A stretch of DNA of 64,000 nt from Lachnospiraceae bacterium (lineage in GTDB: Bacteria > Bacillota > Clostridia > Lachnospirales > Lachnospiraceae): positions 1 to 64,000 of the forward strand of contig JAFVBO010000029.1 in NCBI GenBank assembly GCA_017479935.1. Direction: 5' to 3'. Of this stretch, positions 27,112 through 35,237 are shown piece by piece. The notes under the pieces are model-generated. The model was not told the origin of the DNA. It saw nothing but the letters and a program-made list of their open reading frames with translations, and made no database searches. Position numbers and translations under genes: made by a program. Numbering within the stretch: position 1 is the first letter of the stretch; every line of letters begins with the position of its first letter.

Positions 27112-27894
27112 TCACCACCCTTCAGGTCCCAGGATGACGAGCTCTACCTTGTCATCCAGTTCCTTCTCCAGGCGCTTCTGCACAAGTCTGGCAAAGAGCG
27201 GCTCCAGCCCCAAAGGCCCCACGTCGATGACCGAAACGCCTTCCTTGGCCGCATCCATGCCGGCCGTCTCCGACACGCCGCCGCAGATGAGGACATCGCA
27301 CTCGGTCTGCTCCGCCGGAGCGATGAATTCCTGTCCGTTGCCGGTGCAGATCGCGATCTTCTCCGCAATCTTTCCGCCGTAACGGGTGTAGGTCTTCACA
27401 TCCTCGATCCCAAACAGCTCCGGGATCTCCTCGGCCAGCCCGTCAATCGTACAGGGGATCTCCGGCACTCCGTAGCGCCCCCGGCCATACAGAATTTCGT
27501 CCCTTTTCTGCGTCATGAGAAGGATGCGCCGCTGCAGAAGTCCCAGCCGGTCCGCCGCCTCATCCGAAAATCCTTCCGGCGCCACATCAAAGTTGGTATG
27601 AAACGCATAGCAGACGATGTCATTCTGCAGGAAGGACAGAAGCCAGCGGCCTCTGTAGCTGTCGTCGTTGACGCGGGAAATCTTGTGGAACAGGATCGGG
27701 TGATAGGTCACCAGCATGTCCACCTTTTCCTTGAGGCACCTGTCTACGACCTCATCGCTCACCTCGAGCGCCAGCGCCAGACGTCCCACCTCTTTCTCTC
27801 TTCTGCCCGCCAGAAGGCCTACATTATCCCAGTCGCAGGCGAATCGCGTCGGAGCCATCCTTTCAAGAATTCTGATAATTTCATTGCTTGTCAT
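27112..27894 (-). CDS. Nif3-like dinuclear metal-centre protein (DUF34)
   Basis: A 260-residue member of the NIF3/DUF34 family, which forms ring-like hexamers with a di-metal site. VTYHPILFHK (about residues 62-71) and AFHTNFDVAP (about 96-105) carry metal-ligand histidines. GTP cyclohydrolase-like or metal-chaperone roles have been suggested for the family, but the function is not settled. It follows trmK by 40 bases, the usual pairing in Firmicutes. AAAGGAG precedes the start. Confidence 0.92.
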   Translation of the reverse strand: MTSNEIIRILERMAPTRFACDWDNVGLLAGRREKEVGRLALALEVSDEVVDRCLKEKVDMLVTYHPILFHKISRVNDDSYRGRWLLSFLQNDIVCYAFHTNFDVAPEGFSDEAADRLGLLQRRILLMTQKRDEILYGRGRYGVPEIPCTIDGLAEEIPELFGIEDVKTYTRYGGKIAEKIAICTGNGQEFIAPAEQTECDVLICGGVSETAGMDAAKEGVSVIDVGPLGLEPLFARLVQKRLEKELDDKVELVILGPEGW

Positions 27895-27934
27895 GGGCGT
27901 TTTTATCTCCTTTAAGAGTTTTTCGATATAAAAA

Positions 27935-28636
27935 CTACGCGTAATACCTGGTAAATGCCTTCCGTATGCAGGCTCTTTCCGTCTCTAATTCGTCACGGCG
28001 AAGAGCCACGTTTTCTCCTTCTCCTGAGAGTCCGGACAGAATCCCCTCTATAATTCCATCCTGCCACACGAGATACTCCTTGAGTATCAGGTCTTTTTTC
28101 CGAAGCAGCACCGGGCCGAACCGATCCTCCAGAAAACGGTCCGGCTCGGGGATGATGTCTTTGTTTCTGACAGCCAGGATCCCCGGGTAGAACTTGCCGT
28201 CCTCCCGAACCATTTTCTCCTCTTCGATGGAAAAGCCCAGTTCAGGGAGGATCTGCCTGACGCGAAACGCCTCCGAGTGAGGGGACAAAATCAGGTACGT
28301 AAACCCTTCTGTCACCTCGCTCCCATTTAACAGGATGCGGGCCATGAGGCCTCCGCCCATGCCTGCGATGATGGCCGCGTTCGCCTCCCCTTTTTGCAGG
28401 GCCGCAAACCCGTCCGACAGCCGAACTTCAATCTTCTCCGTCAGGCCGGCCATCCGGATATGCTCCGTCGCCCGCGCAAGCGGACCTTTTCGCACGTCCA
28501 TCGCAAAGGCGGACGGGCAAAGGCCACGGCGGACAAGTTCCACCGGGACAAATCCGTGATCCGTTCCGATGTCCGCCGGAATGCATCCGGCCGGAACCAG
28601 CGACAGGATCATTTCCAGTCGATCCGACAATACCAT
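27935..28636 (-). CDS. trmK: tRNA (adenine(22)-N1)-methyltransferase
   Basis: A 233-residue SAM-dependent enzyme that methylates A22 in the D-loop of tRNAs. The family signature ADIGTDHGFVPVELV (about residues 20-34) is motif I; AIIAGMGGGLMARIL (about 88-102) and LILSPHSE follow. It lies 12 bases downstream of dnaG, with no rpoD between. Confidence 0.95.
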   Translation of the reverse strand: MVLSDRLEMILSLVPAGCIPADIGTDHGFVPVELVRRGLCPSAFAMDVRKGPLARATEHIRMAGLTEKIEVRLSDGFAALQKGEANAAIIAGMGGGLMARILLNGSEVTEGFTYLILSPHSEAFRVRQILPELGFSIEEEKMVREDGKFYPGILAVRNKDIIPEPDRFLEDRFGPVLLRKKDLILKEYLVWQDGIIEGILSGLSGEGENVALRRDELETERACIRKAFTRYYA

Positions 28637-28648
28637 GCTCTACTCCTA

Positions 28649-30427
28649 CTAGGACAGGCGAAGCGTCAGCCCGTCCAGTTCCTTCTGGGCCCGGACAATC
28701 TTCTGCAGTTCGTCAAAGCTCTGTACCTGCCGTCCTTTTTGCGCCAGGCTGTTCTTCTTCACCCGGCGGACGGTTTCCGTAAAGGCTTTGTCCTGTTCTT
28801 CTTCCGATAAACCTCCCGGCAGAGAGGCGTTAAACATGCGGGCTACCTCCCGGTACTCCTCCTCATCGTTGATGAAATGGCTTAAGATCGCTGCCGGGTT
28901 CATCTTATCCTCCGCCAGCATGGAAAAGACCTCTTCCGCCACTTCCCGGTACAGCTTTTCCGTGAAGTCGTCCGGCCCGATGAGCTCTCTGATCTTTGGA
29001 TACGCCCGCTTATCTCCCACTAAAATAGTGAGCAGCATGCGCTGCGCGCGCTTGTTTCCATCGTCCTTTTCCTTCTTCGCGCCCGCCTTATCCGGCTCTG
29101 CCGGCATTCTGACCGGCTCGTCCTCTTTCTTCACCAGGCCCACCTGCCGGCTCATCTGGCTGACCAGCTTTTTCAGGCTGTCCTTCGGGATCAGGAACCG
29201 ATCGGATACCGCCTCCAGGTAGTTGTTGCGCTCCAGCTCCTCCGGAAACTCCAGAAGCGACTTGGCCGTCTCCCGGTAAAACGCGGTCTTTTGCTCCGGG
29301 TCTTCCATGTTATAGTTCCTGCTTAACACCGAGGTCTGATACAGGAAGAAATTCTCCGCATTCTGAATTCGCTTCTCGAATTCTTCCGCGCCCAGGGCCT
29401 TCATAAATTCATCCGGATCCTTGTGCGGCCGCATATTCAGGACGCGCACCGAGATGCCGGCGCTTCGCAGGATGGGAATGGCGCGCATGGCCGCCTTCAC
29501 GCCGGCGCCGTCGCTGTCGTAGGCCAAAATCACCTGGGACGTATACCGCTTTAACAGCGTTGCCTGCTGTGGCGTAAACGCGGTTCCCAGAGAGGCCACC
29601 GCATTGGTAAATCCGGCCTGATGCATGGCGATCACATCCATATAGCCTTCGCAGCAGATGAAGAAATCCTTGCGGGATGCCTTCGCAAAGTTCAGGCCGT
29701 ACAGGTTGCGGCTCTTGTCAAACAGCATCGTCTCCGGAGAGTTCAGATACTTGGGCTCGCCCTGCCCCATCACGCGCCCGCCAAACCCGATGATCCGGCT
29801 GTTCACATCCATGATCGGATACATGACGCGGTTCCAGAACTTGTCATGGCACCCTCGCTCCTCGATGCGCACCAGCCCGCTCTGCGCGATGGCGCTGTCG
29901 TGAAAGCCGCGCGAGCGAAGATAGCGGTAGAGATCGTCCTGATACATGGACGAGTATCCCAGGCCGAAATGGCGGATGGTCTCCTCTGTCAGCCCTCGCC
30001 CTGTCAGGTAGGCGTGCGCGGCCTCCCCCTGCTTGGACTTTAACTGATAGTAATAATACCTTCCGGCTTCCTTATGAATGTCCAGGAGTGTTTTTTTCAG
30101 GCTGGCCTGCCGCTTCTCCTGCTCGGAAAGCTCCTGCTCCGGGAGCTGAATGCCGGCGCGGTCCGCCAGCGTTTTCATCGCTTCCGGGAACGTCACGTTC
30201 TCATAATTCATGAGAAACGTGAATACATTTCCCCCGGCGCCGCAGCCAAAGCAGTAATACATCTGCTTCGAGGGCGTCACCGAAAAGGATGGCGTTTTTT
30301 CATTGTGAAACGGGCAGAGTCCAAAGTACGTTCCGCCTCGCTTGGTGAGCCGGACATAACCCGAGATCACGTCCACGATGTCGCTGCGGGAACGCACTTC
30401 CTCCACCAGGTCATCGGAATAGTACAT
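28649..30427 (-). CDS. dnaG: DNA primase
   Basis: A 592-residue primase that synthesises RNA primers at the replication fork. The N-terminal zinc site is CPFH...CFGC (about residues 38-63). The TOPRIM catalytic core includes EGYMDVIAMHQAGF and ILAYDSDGAG. The C-terminal region should bind the DnaB helicase. The start at 30427 (MYYSDD) follows AAAGAGGGGAC; the 35 extra in-frame residues upstream run into dgt. It lies 20 bases after dgt. Confidence 0.97.
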   Translation of the reverse strand: MYYSDDLVEEVRSRSDIVDVISGYVRLTKRGGTYFGLCPFHNEKTPSFSVTPSKQMYYCFGCGAGGNVFTFLMNYENVTFPEAMKTLADRAGIQLPEQELSEQEKRQASLKKTLLDIHKEAGRYYYYQLKSKQGEAAHAYLTGRGLTEETIRHFGLGYSSMYQDDLYRYLRSRGFHDSAIAQSGLVRIEERGCHDKFWNRVMYPIMDVNSRIIGFGGRVMGQGEPKYLNSPETMLFDKSRNLYGLNFAKASRKDFFICCEGYMDVIAMHQAGFTNAVASLGTAFTPQQATLLKRYTSQVILAYDSDGAGVKAAMRAIPILRSAGISVRVLNMRPHKDPDEFMKALGAEEFEKRIQNAENFFLYQTSVLSRNYNMEDPEQKTAFYRETAKSLLEFPEELERNNYLEAVSDRFLIPKDSLKKLVSQMSRQVGLVKKEDEPVRMPAEPDKAGAKKEKDDGNKRAQRMLLTILVGDKRAYPKIRELIGPDDFTEKLYREVAEEVFSMLAEDKMNPAAILSHFINDEEEYREVARMFNASLPGGLSEEEQDKAFTETVRRVKKNSLAQKGRQVQSFDELQKIVRAQKELDGLTLRLS

Positions 30428-30447
30428 GTCCCCTCTTTTCTTACAAT

Positions 30448-31455
30448 CTAATACTTCCAGGCCTTGGGCACAAACAGGTTTTCGAAGGTCGAGATGGCGT
30501 ACAGATCGCTCATGCCGGATACGTAATCGCACACGACCCGTTCCCTCGAGCCTAGGCCCTCCGCCATAATCCGCTGATATTCCTCCGGCATCTGGCCGGG
30601 ATTTTTCATATAATACTCATACAGCGCCGTCAGCATGGGGCCGACCTTTTCTTCTTCCTTTTTGGCCAGCGGGTTTTTGTAAACATGATCGAACATGAAC
30701 TGGCGCATCTCGTGCATGGCCACCCGGATTTCCTCCTCCATGCCGATCTCCCGCTTTCCGATGCTCCCCGCGATCAGCGCGTGGATCATGACATCCAGCC
30801 GCTCCTGCACGGAGTGCCCCAGAATCTTTGTGAGACGGGGCGGAATGTCGCTCTCCTTCAGAATGCCGGCTCGGATGGCATCGTCCGTATCGTGGTTAAT
30901 GTACGCAATTTTATCGGTGATGCGCACCACCTTCCCCTCCGGGGTGGAGGGATTGCCCGAGGTGCGGTGATTGCGCATGCCGTCCCGCACTTCCCAGGTC
31001 AGGTTCAGGCCTTTGCCGCCCTTTTCGATCACTTCCACGATCCGCACGCTCTGCTCATAGTGGGCAAAGCCCAGGGGACAGATGGCGTTTAAGCTCCTCG
31101 CCCCGGCGTGTCCGAAGGGCGTGTGCCCCAGATCGTGCCCCAGGGCGATGGCTTCCGTCAGATCTTCATTTAAATCCAGGGCACGGGAGATGGATCTGGC
31201 AATCTGAGAAACCTCCAGCGTGTGCGTCAGCCGCGTCCGGTAATGGTCCCCCTCCGGGGCCAGAAATACCTGCGTCTTGTGTTTCAGACGCCGGAACGCT
31301 TTGCTGTGCAGAATCCGATCGCGGTCGCGCGCGAAAGCCGTCCGCATGTCGCAGGGTTCTTCCTCCCGGTCGCGTCCGCGCGTTTCATCGCTGAAGGTGG
31401 CATACGGACTCAGGATCCGATGTTCTCTTTTCTCCAGTTCCTCCCGGATCGTCAT
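30448..31455 (-). CDS. dgt: dGTP triphosphohydrolase-like HD protein
   Basis: A 335-residue HD-domain enzyme that splits dNTPs to nucleoside and triphosphate. The metal-binding elements are HKTQVF, RTRLTHTLEVSQIARSI and ALGHDLGHTPFGHAG (the HD pair). The start at 31455 (MTIREELEKRE) has AAGAGG upstream. It lies between a lipoprotein gene and dnaG, an arrangement common in Clostridia. Substrate specificity (dGTP or broad dNTP) is not evident from the sequence. Confidence 0.93.
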   Translation of the reverse strand: MTIREELEKREHRILSPYATFSDETRGRDREEEPCDMRTAFARDRDRILHSKAFRRLKHKTQVFLAPEGDHYRTRLTHTLEVSQIARSISRALDLNEDLTEAIALGHDLGHTPFGHAGARSLNAICPLGFAHYEQSVRIVEVIEKGGKGLNLTWEVRDGMRNHRTSGNPSTPEGKVVRITDKIAYINHDTDDAIRAGILKESDIPPRLTKILGHSVQERLDVMIHALIAGSIGKREIGMEEEIRVAMHEMRQFMFDHVYKNPLAKKEEEKVGPMLTALYEYYMKNPGQMPEEYQRIMAEGLGSRERVVCDYVSGMSDLYAISTFENLFVPKAWKY

Positions 31456-31471
31456 GACAGCCTCTTTTCGT

Positions 31472-32167
31472 TTATTCCTCTGCGACGCCGTAGGCATCCA
31501 GAATATACTGAACGTTTAAGATCACGTCATCGAGCGCATCCCATTCCGATGCATCCACATTGCCCTTCCGATCCTTGACATTCACCGTCAGGTCCATGCT
31601 GATCTGCGGCTCATATTCGACCTTGGCAATATAGTTTTCACAGATGGTCAGGATATGGTCCGCGTATTCTCTTTCCAGCACGGCAATCTGCTCCTCATTG
31701 GAGGTGTCCACGGCAGAATGCTTGGCGTTGTAGCTTTCCATCTCCTGTTCCAGTTCCGCGCTGATCTGCTCCCAGAAGCGGATGGGGGTTATATTCACTT
31801 TCACCGTGTACTGGTTGTCCGACTGCTTGACGGCTTCCTCCACCGAATAGCGCGCGGCGTTTAACAGATCGCGCGACAGTTTCCGGAACGCTTCATGCTG
31901 CTCTTCCGTCAGATATTCTTCCACGACAAACGTATAATATTTGACACAGGTTTCCACATAGTTCTGCATGGAAAGGTACAGCCCATCCGCCTGTTCCTTC
32001 GAAGAATCCGACAGCCGCAGGTAGTTGTCCATGTTTCCATGGTATCCCGCATCCAGCGTGCTTCTCACCAGATCCATATATTCTGTTGCTTCATTGGAAA
32101 AGCATCCGGAACCGAACAGGAAAATCATCACCGTCAGAACCAGAATACGCCATTTTCCATTTTTCAT
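31472..32167 (-). CDS. Putative lipoprotein of unknown function
   Basis: A 231-residue protein with a lipoprotein signal peptide (FLFGSGC, lipobox Cys about residue 22). The mature part is acidic, predicted helical in the first two thirds, and ends in a conserved-looking strand region. It overlaps the VanZ-like gene upstream by four bases (ATGA) and lies 16 bases before dgt, so it is probably cotranscribed with the replication genes. I do not recognise a family. Confidence 0.75.
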   Translation of the reverse strand: MKNGKWRILVLTVMIFLFGSGCFSNEATEYMDLVRSTLDAGYHGNMDNYLRLSDSSKEQADGLYLSMQNYVETCVKYYTFVVEEYLTEEQHEAFRKLSRDLLNAARYSVEEAVKQSDNQYTVKVNITPIRFWEQISAELEQEMESYNAKHSAVDTSNEEQIAVLEREYADHILTICENYIAKVEYEPQISMDLTVNVKDRKGNVDASEWDALDDVILNVQYILDAYGVAEE

Positions 32168-32664
32168 GAGTTTTCCCCCTTTTTCCAGCCCGCGTAAAAC
32201 AGGGCAAATATAAGCAGAACACCTACCGCCGCGCCGCCGCCGTCAATACAGACATCGCGCAGCTCGCCGCTTCGTCCTGCCACAAACAGCTGATGCAGCT
32301 CATCGGTACAGGCATACCAGACGCAGACAAGCCACGGAAGAAATGCTCGGCCGACAATCGCTCGGCCGCCTTTTATCTCGTACTGTCCCGACGCATTGGC
32401 CCGGCCGCCCGATGCTATCCCTAAGCAGAAATAGACGAAAGCGTGCGCGCATTTTCGAAGCGGAAACACCTCAAAAAACGGAGTTTCCAGGGCCAGCCAC
32501 GAAAGAAGCGGGATCCGCCCCGACATCAGCAGCCAGTAAAAGCCTTCCGACAGTTCCTGTGAATCATCGGCTTCCTGCGCGGAAAACCAGAAGATCAGAA
32601 CCATCAGAAAAACCATCAGGACCGTAAAGCATGCCGTCAGCGTTTTTCTTTTCTCTATCGACAT
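32164..32664 (-). CDS. VanZ-like family membrane protein
   Basis: A 166-residue protein with about four transmembrane segments. The stretch YACTDELHQLFVAGRSGELR followed by DVCIDGGGAAVG is the VanZ signature. VanZ in enterococci gives low-level teicoplanin resistance, but most homologues are uncharacterised. It heads the group VanZ-lipoprotein-dgt-dnaG-trmK-nif3. Its Shine-Dalgarno site is weak. Confidence 0.85.
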   Translation of the reverse strand: MSIEKRKTLTACFTVLMVFLMVLIFWFSAQEADDSQELSEGFYWLLMSGRIPLLSWLALETPFFEVFPLRKCAHAFVYFCLGIASGGRANASGQYEIKGGRAIVGRAFLPWLVCVWYACTDELHQLFVAGRSGELRDVCIDGGGAAVGVLLIFALFYAGWKKGENS

Positions 32665-32703
32665 TCCATTTTTCCCATCATTTCTATTTTCAGCTTCTCT
32701 TAA

Positions 32704-32763
32704 AAAGAAGCTGCCTGTGCCGCCAAAACAAACGCCTTCGTTTGCGCTCGACAGGCACTAAAA
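32704..32763. terminator. Hairpin upstream of the VanZ-like gene
   Basis: GTGCCTGT-type outer arms (AGCTGCCTGTGCC and TCGACAGGCACT) enclose an AAACGCCTTCGTTTGC hairpin. It lies between the trxA terminator and the VanZ-like gene and resembles the two-tier hairpins elsewhere in the window. Confidence 0.45.
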
Positions 32764-32834
32764 AGCCAGATTAAGGCTTATACGAAAGAGTGTACACCAC
32801 TTTCTTTTCGCTGTCAATCAAAAACTTCAACTTA

Positions 32835-32874
32835 AAAAGCCGCGCCTGTAAGTTCCCTTACAAGCGCGGCTTTT
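32835..32874 (-). terminator. Terminator of the trxA operon
   Basis: AAAAGCCGCGCTTGTAAG pairs with CTTACAGGCGCGGCTTTT on the minus strand, 20 bases past the trxA stop, followed by T residues. Confidence 0.9.
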
Positions 32875-32893
32875 GCCATGTCATTCTTGTGAT

Positions 32894-33205
32894 TTATCCT
32901 TCCACCAGCTGGAGAATTCTCTCCTTCGGAATCACGCCGACGGACTGGTTGACCATCTGGCCGTTCTTAAAGACCAGCAGCGTAGGAATGCTCATGATGT
33001 TGAAGCGGCCGGCCAGTTCCTGCTCGTCATCCACGTTGACCTTGCCAACTTTGATGGCGCTGTTTTCCTCTGCGATCTGATCCACAACGGGGGACAGCAT
33101 CTTGCAGGGACCGCACCAGGTTGCCCAGAAGTCCAGAAGGACGGGCTTATCAGACTGTAAAACTTCCTTTTCGAAATTGCTTTCGGTGATCGTTACAACA
33201 GACAT
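32894..33205 (-). CDS. trxA: Thioredoxin
   Basis: A 103-residue thioredoxin, a cytosolic disulfide reductant. The active site is ATWCGPCKM (about residues 29-37), and the cis-Pro loop is SIPTLLVF. The start at 33205 (MSVVTITES) follows AGAGAGGATCATAAA. It is the last gene of an operon with a peroxidase, a thioredoxin reductase and an OhrR-type regulator, and probably serves as electron donor to the peroxidase. Confidence 0.97.
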   Translation of the reverse strand: MSVVTITESNFEKEVLQSDKPVLLDFWATWCGPCKMLSPVVDQIAEENSAIKVGKVNVDDEQELAGRFNIMSIPTLLVFKNGQMVNQSVGVIPKERILQLVEG

Positions 33206-33227
33206 TTTATGATCCTCTCTTTCCTGA

Positions 33228-33650
33228 TTACTCTTCCAATATCTTATACAGAAGCCGGTACAAGGTAAGCGCTTCCTCGGGATCCAGATTGACACATTTG
33301 CTCACCTTTTCGGGGATGGAAACCATCTCGTTCTGCAAAGCCAACCCTTCTTCCGTCAGCGTCACCTGCACCACACGCTCGTCCTCTGCCTTTCTGGTGC
33401 GGGTCAGATAGCCCTTCTCCTCCATCTTCTTAAGGAGCGGGGTCAGCGTCCCGTTGTCCAGATACAGTCGGTGGCAAAGCTCTCCGACGGTCGCCGTCTT
33501 CTGCTCCCAGAGAACCAGCAGCACGATGTACTGCGTGTAGGTGATCCCCAGTGGCTTAAAGTACGGCGTATATCCGTTCACAATCTTGCGTGCGGCCGCG
33601 TAGAGCGGAAAACACAGCTGATATTCCAGCTTCATTGCTTCTGTAGTCAT
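33228..33650 (-). CDS. OhrR-like MarR-family regulator
   Basis: A 140-residue winged-helix regulator. The N-terminal [14 protein letters not shown] places a Cys at residue 13, matching the peroxide-sensing Cys of OhrR (QLCFALY in Bacillus). [20 protein letters not shown] is the recognition region and [11 protein letters not shown] the wing. OhrR normally represses an organic hydroperoxide resistance gene; here the neighbours are glutathione peroxidase, thioredoxin reductase and thioredoxin. It is probably an autoregulated repressor of that operon. Confidence 0.88.
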   Translation of the reverse strand: MTTEAMKLEYQLCFPLYAAARKIVNGYTPYFKPLGITYTQYIVLLVLWEQKTATVGELCHRLYLDNGTLTPLLKKMEEKGYLTRTRKAEDERVVQVTLTEEGLALQNEMVSIPEKVSKCVNLDPEEALTLYRLLYKILEE

Positions 33651-33666
33651 GGATGGTTCCTCTTAC

Positions 33667-34536
33667 TTACGCCTGGCGTCTCTTTTCGTCCAGGTAGGCG
33701 GCTGCGGAAAGCGCGGCAACATTGCCCTCTCCGGCCGATTTGATATACTGATACGGGCGGCCTGTGATATCGCCGCAGGCAAAGCAGCCCGGTACATTGG
33801 TTTTCATCTGACGGTCCGTCTTGACATGCGGATCATCCATTTCAAGGCCCGGCAAAAGGTTGGCCGGGGAAATGCTCTCTCTTAAGATGAAGATGCCGTC
33901 CACCGGATATTCCTTCTGATCGGTCACCAGCGATTTCACCTTCATCTGCCCAACGATCTCCCTCGGGATCTCGCGGATGACCTCGACGGCTTCCTTCACC
34001 TTCGGCTCCGCCTTATACAGCGGGAAGTAATAGACCTTCGCCGCGTACTCGGTCAGGAAATCGGCTTCCACCTCTTCCTTCGGGGAAGACCCGATCACCG
34101 CCACGGTTTTTCCGCGGTACAAAGCCGCGTCGCAGGTCGCGCAGTAGCTGACGCCGCGCCCCAGGTACTCATTCTCGCCCGGATAAGGCTTGCCCGCCGA
34201 GACGCCGCAGGCCAGGATGACCGTGGATGCCTCGTAGATTTCGTTGTTCTTTCCCTGCAGCGCGAAATAATCGCCCATCGGGTAAACCAGCGTGATCCGA
34301 TCTTCGGTGATCTCCACGCCCATTTCCTTGACATGTCCTAAGAAAGCGGCCTGCATATCCTCTCCGGCGACAGAAGGAAGTCCCAGATAGTTTAAAATGG
34401 TATGCGCCTTGGCTACCTTTTCGCTGGATCCCTTTTCTCCGAGAAGCAGAATGCTCTTATTCCGAATCTTCAGCGTGATGGCAGCCTCCAGACCGGCAGG
34501 TCCTGTTCCCAGGATTGCTACATCATATCTTGCCAT
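33667..34536 (-). CDS. Thioredoxin reductase, ferredoxin-type (FFTR-like)
   Basis: A 289-residue flavoprotein. GTGPAGLEAAITLKIRNKS (about residues 10-28) is the FAD site, SYCATCD (about 134-140) the redox-active disulfide, and GCFACGDITGRPYQYIKSAGEG the C-terminal FAD contact. Where NADPH-dependent TrxB has GGGxSAxEEA there is VIGSSPKEEVEA, and the HRRxxxR motif is missing. This fits the clostridial ferredoxin-dependent flavin thioredoxin reductase, which is short and lacks NADPH motifs. Electron-donor assignment is an inference. It lies between gpx and the OhrR-like gene. Confidence 0.88.
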   Translation of the reverse strand: MARYDVAILGTGPAGLEAAITLKIRNKSILLLGEKGSSEKVAKAHTILNYLGLPSVAGEDMQAAFLGHVKEMGVEITEDRITLVYPMGDYFALQGKNNEIYEASTVILACGVSAGKPYPGENEYLGRGVSYCATCDAALYRGKTVAVIGSSPKEEVEADFLTEYAAKVYYFPLYKAEPKVKEAVEVIREIPREIVGQMKVKSLVTDQKEYPVDGIFILRESISPANLLPGLEMDDPHVKTDRQMKTNVPGCFACGDITGRPYQYIKSAGEGNVAALSAAAYLDEKRRQA

Positions 34537-34551
34537 ACACTTTTCCTTTCT

Positions 34552-35094
34552 TTACAGCAGGCTCTCCACGCAGGCGGCCACATCTGCCATCTTCGCGGTG
34601 GGCTCAAAGCGCTTCACAACGTTGCCGTCCCGATCGACCACGAACTTCGTGAAGTTCCACTTGATGTCCGGATTGTTCTTGTAATCCTTGTCGATCTTCT
34701 TTAACATCGCGCTCATCGCCAGCGCCATGGGGCCCATGCCGAAGCCTTCAAATCCCTTCTGGCTCTTTAAATAGGTGAAAAGCGGCAGGGCGTTTTCGCC
34801 GTTTACATCGCTCTTCTTCATCTGGGGGAACTGCGTGTTATACTTCAGCGTGCAGAACTCATGAATTTCCTCATCGGTTCCGGGCGTCTGGCCAGCGAAC
34901 TGGTTGCAGGGAACGTCGATGATTTCCAGTCCCTTGTCGTGGAATTTCTCGTAGATGTCCTCCAGGTCTTTATACTGGGGCGTAAAACCACATCCGGTCG
35001 CGGTGTTGACGATCAGGAGTACCTTGCCCTTATAGTCTGCCAGAGAGATATCTTCTCCTTTTGTGTTTCTTACGGAATAGTCATATACGCTCAT
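34552..35094 (-). CDS. Glutathione peroxidase family protein
   Basis: A 180-residue thiol peroxidase. The peroxidatic Cys is in NTATGCGFTPQY (Cys35), with a second Cys in DVPCNQFAGQTPG; WNFTKFVVDRDG is the conserved C-terminal motif. Bacterial Cys-type members usually draw electrons from thioredoxin, which agrees with trxA and a thioredoxin reductase downstream. The start at 35094 follows AAGGAGAAAGACA; an upstream in-frame stretch is excluded. It is the first gene of the operon. Confidence 0.93.
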   Translation of the reverse strand: MSVYDYSVRNTKGEDISLADYKGKVLLIVNTATGCGFTPQYKDLEDIYEKFHDKGLEIIDVPCNQFAGQTPGTDEEIHEFCTLKYNTQFPQMKKSDVNGENALPLFTYLKSQKGFEGFGMGPMALAMSAMLKKIDKDYKNNPDIKWNFTKFVVDRDGNVVKRFEPTAKMADVAACVESLL

Positions 35095-35209
35095 TGTCTT
35101 TCTCCTTGTCATATGCAATATCAACCCATCACGATCTTTGCAAAATCCATGGAAAACTGTCTGCAAGCAACCAGTTCCCCTGCCTTAGCAAAGCTGTGCT
35201 GATAGATAT

Positions 35210-35237
35210 ATTGTATCAAATATTATCGCATTGTCAA
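35210..35237 (-). promoter_or_regulatory. Promoter of the gpx-thioredoxin operon with a possible operator
   Basis: A perfect TTGACA (35232-35237), 16-base spacer and TACAAT (35210-35215) on the minus strand. The -10 region lies inside an imperfect palindrome ATATT-TGATAC-AATAT, which could be the operator of the OhrR-like protein encoded downstream. Confidence 0.65.
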
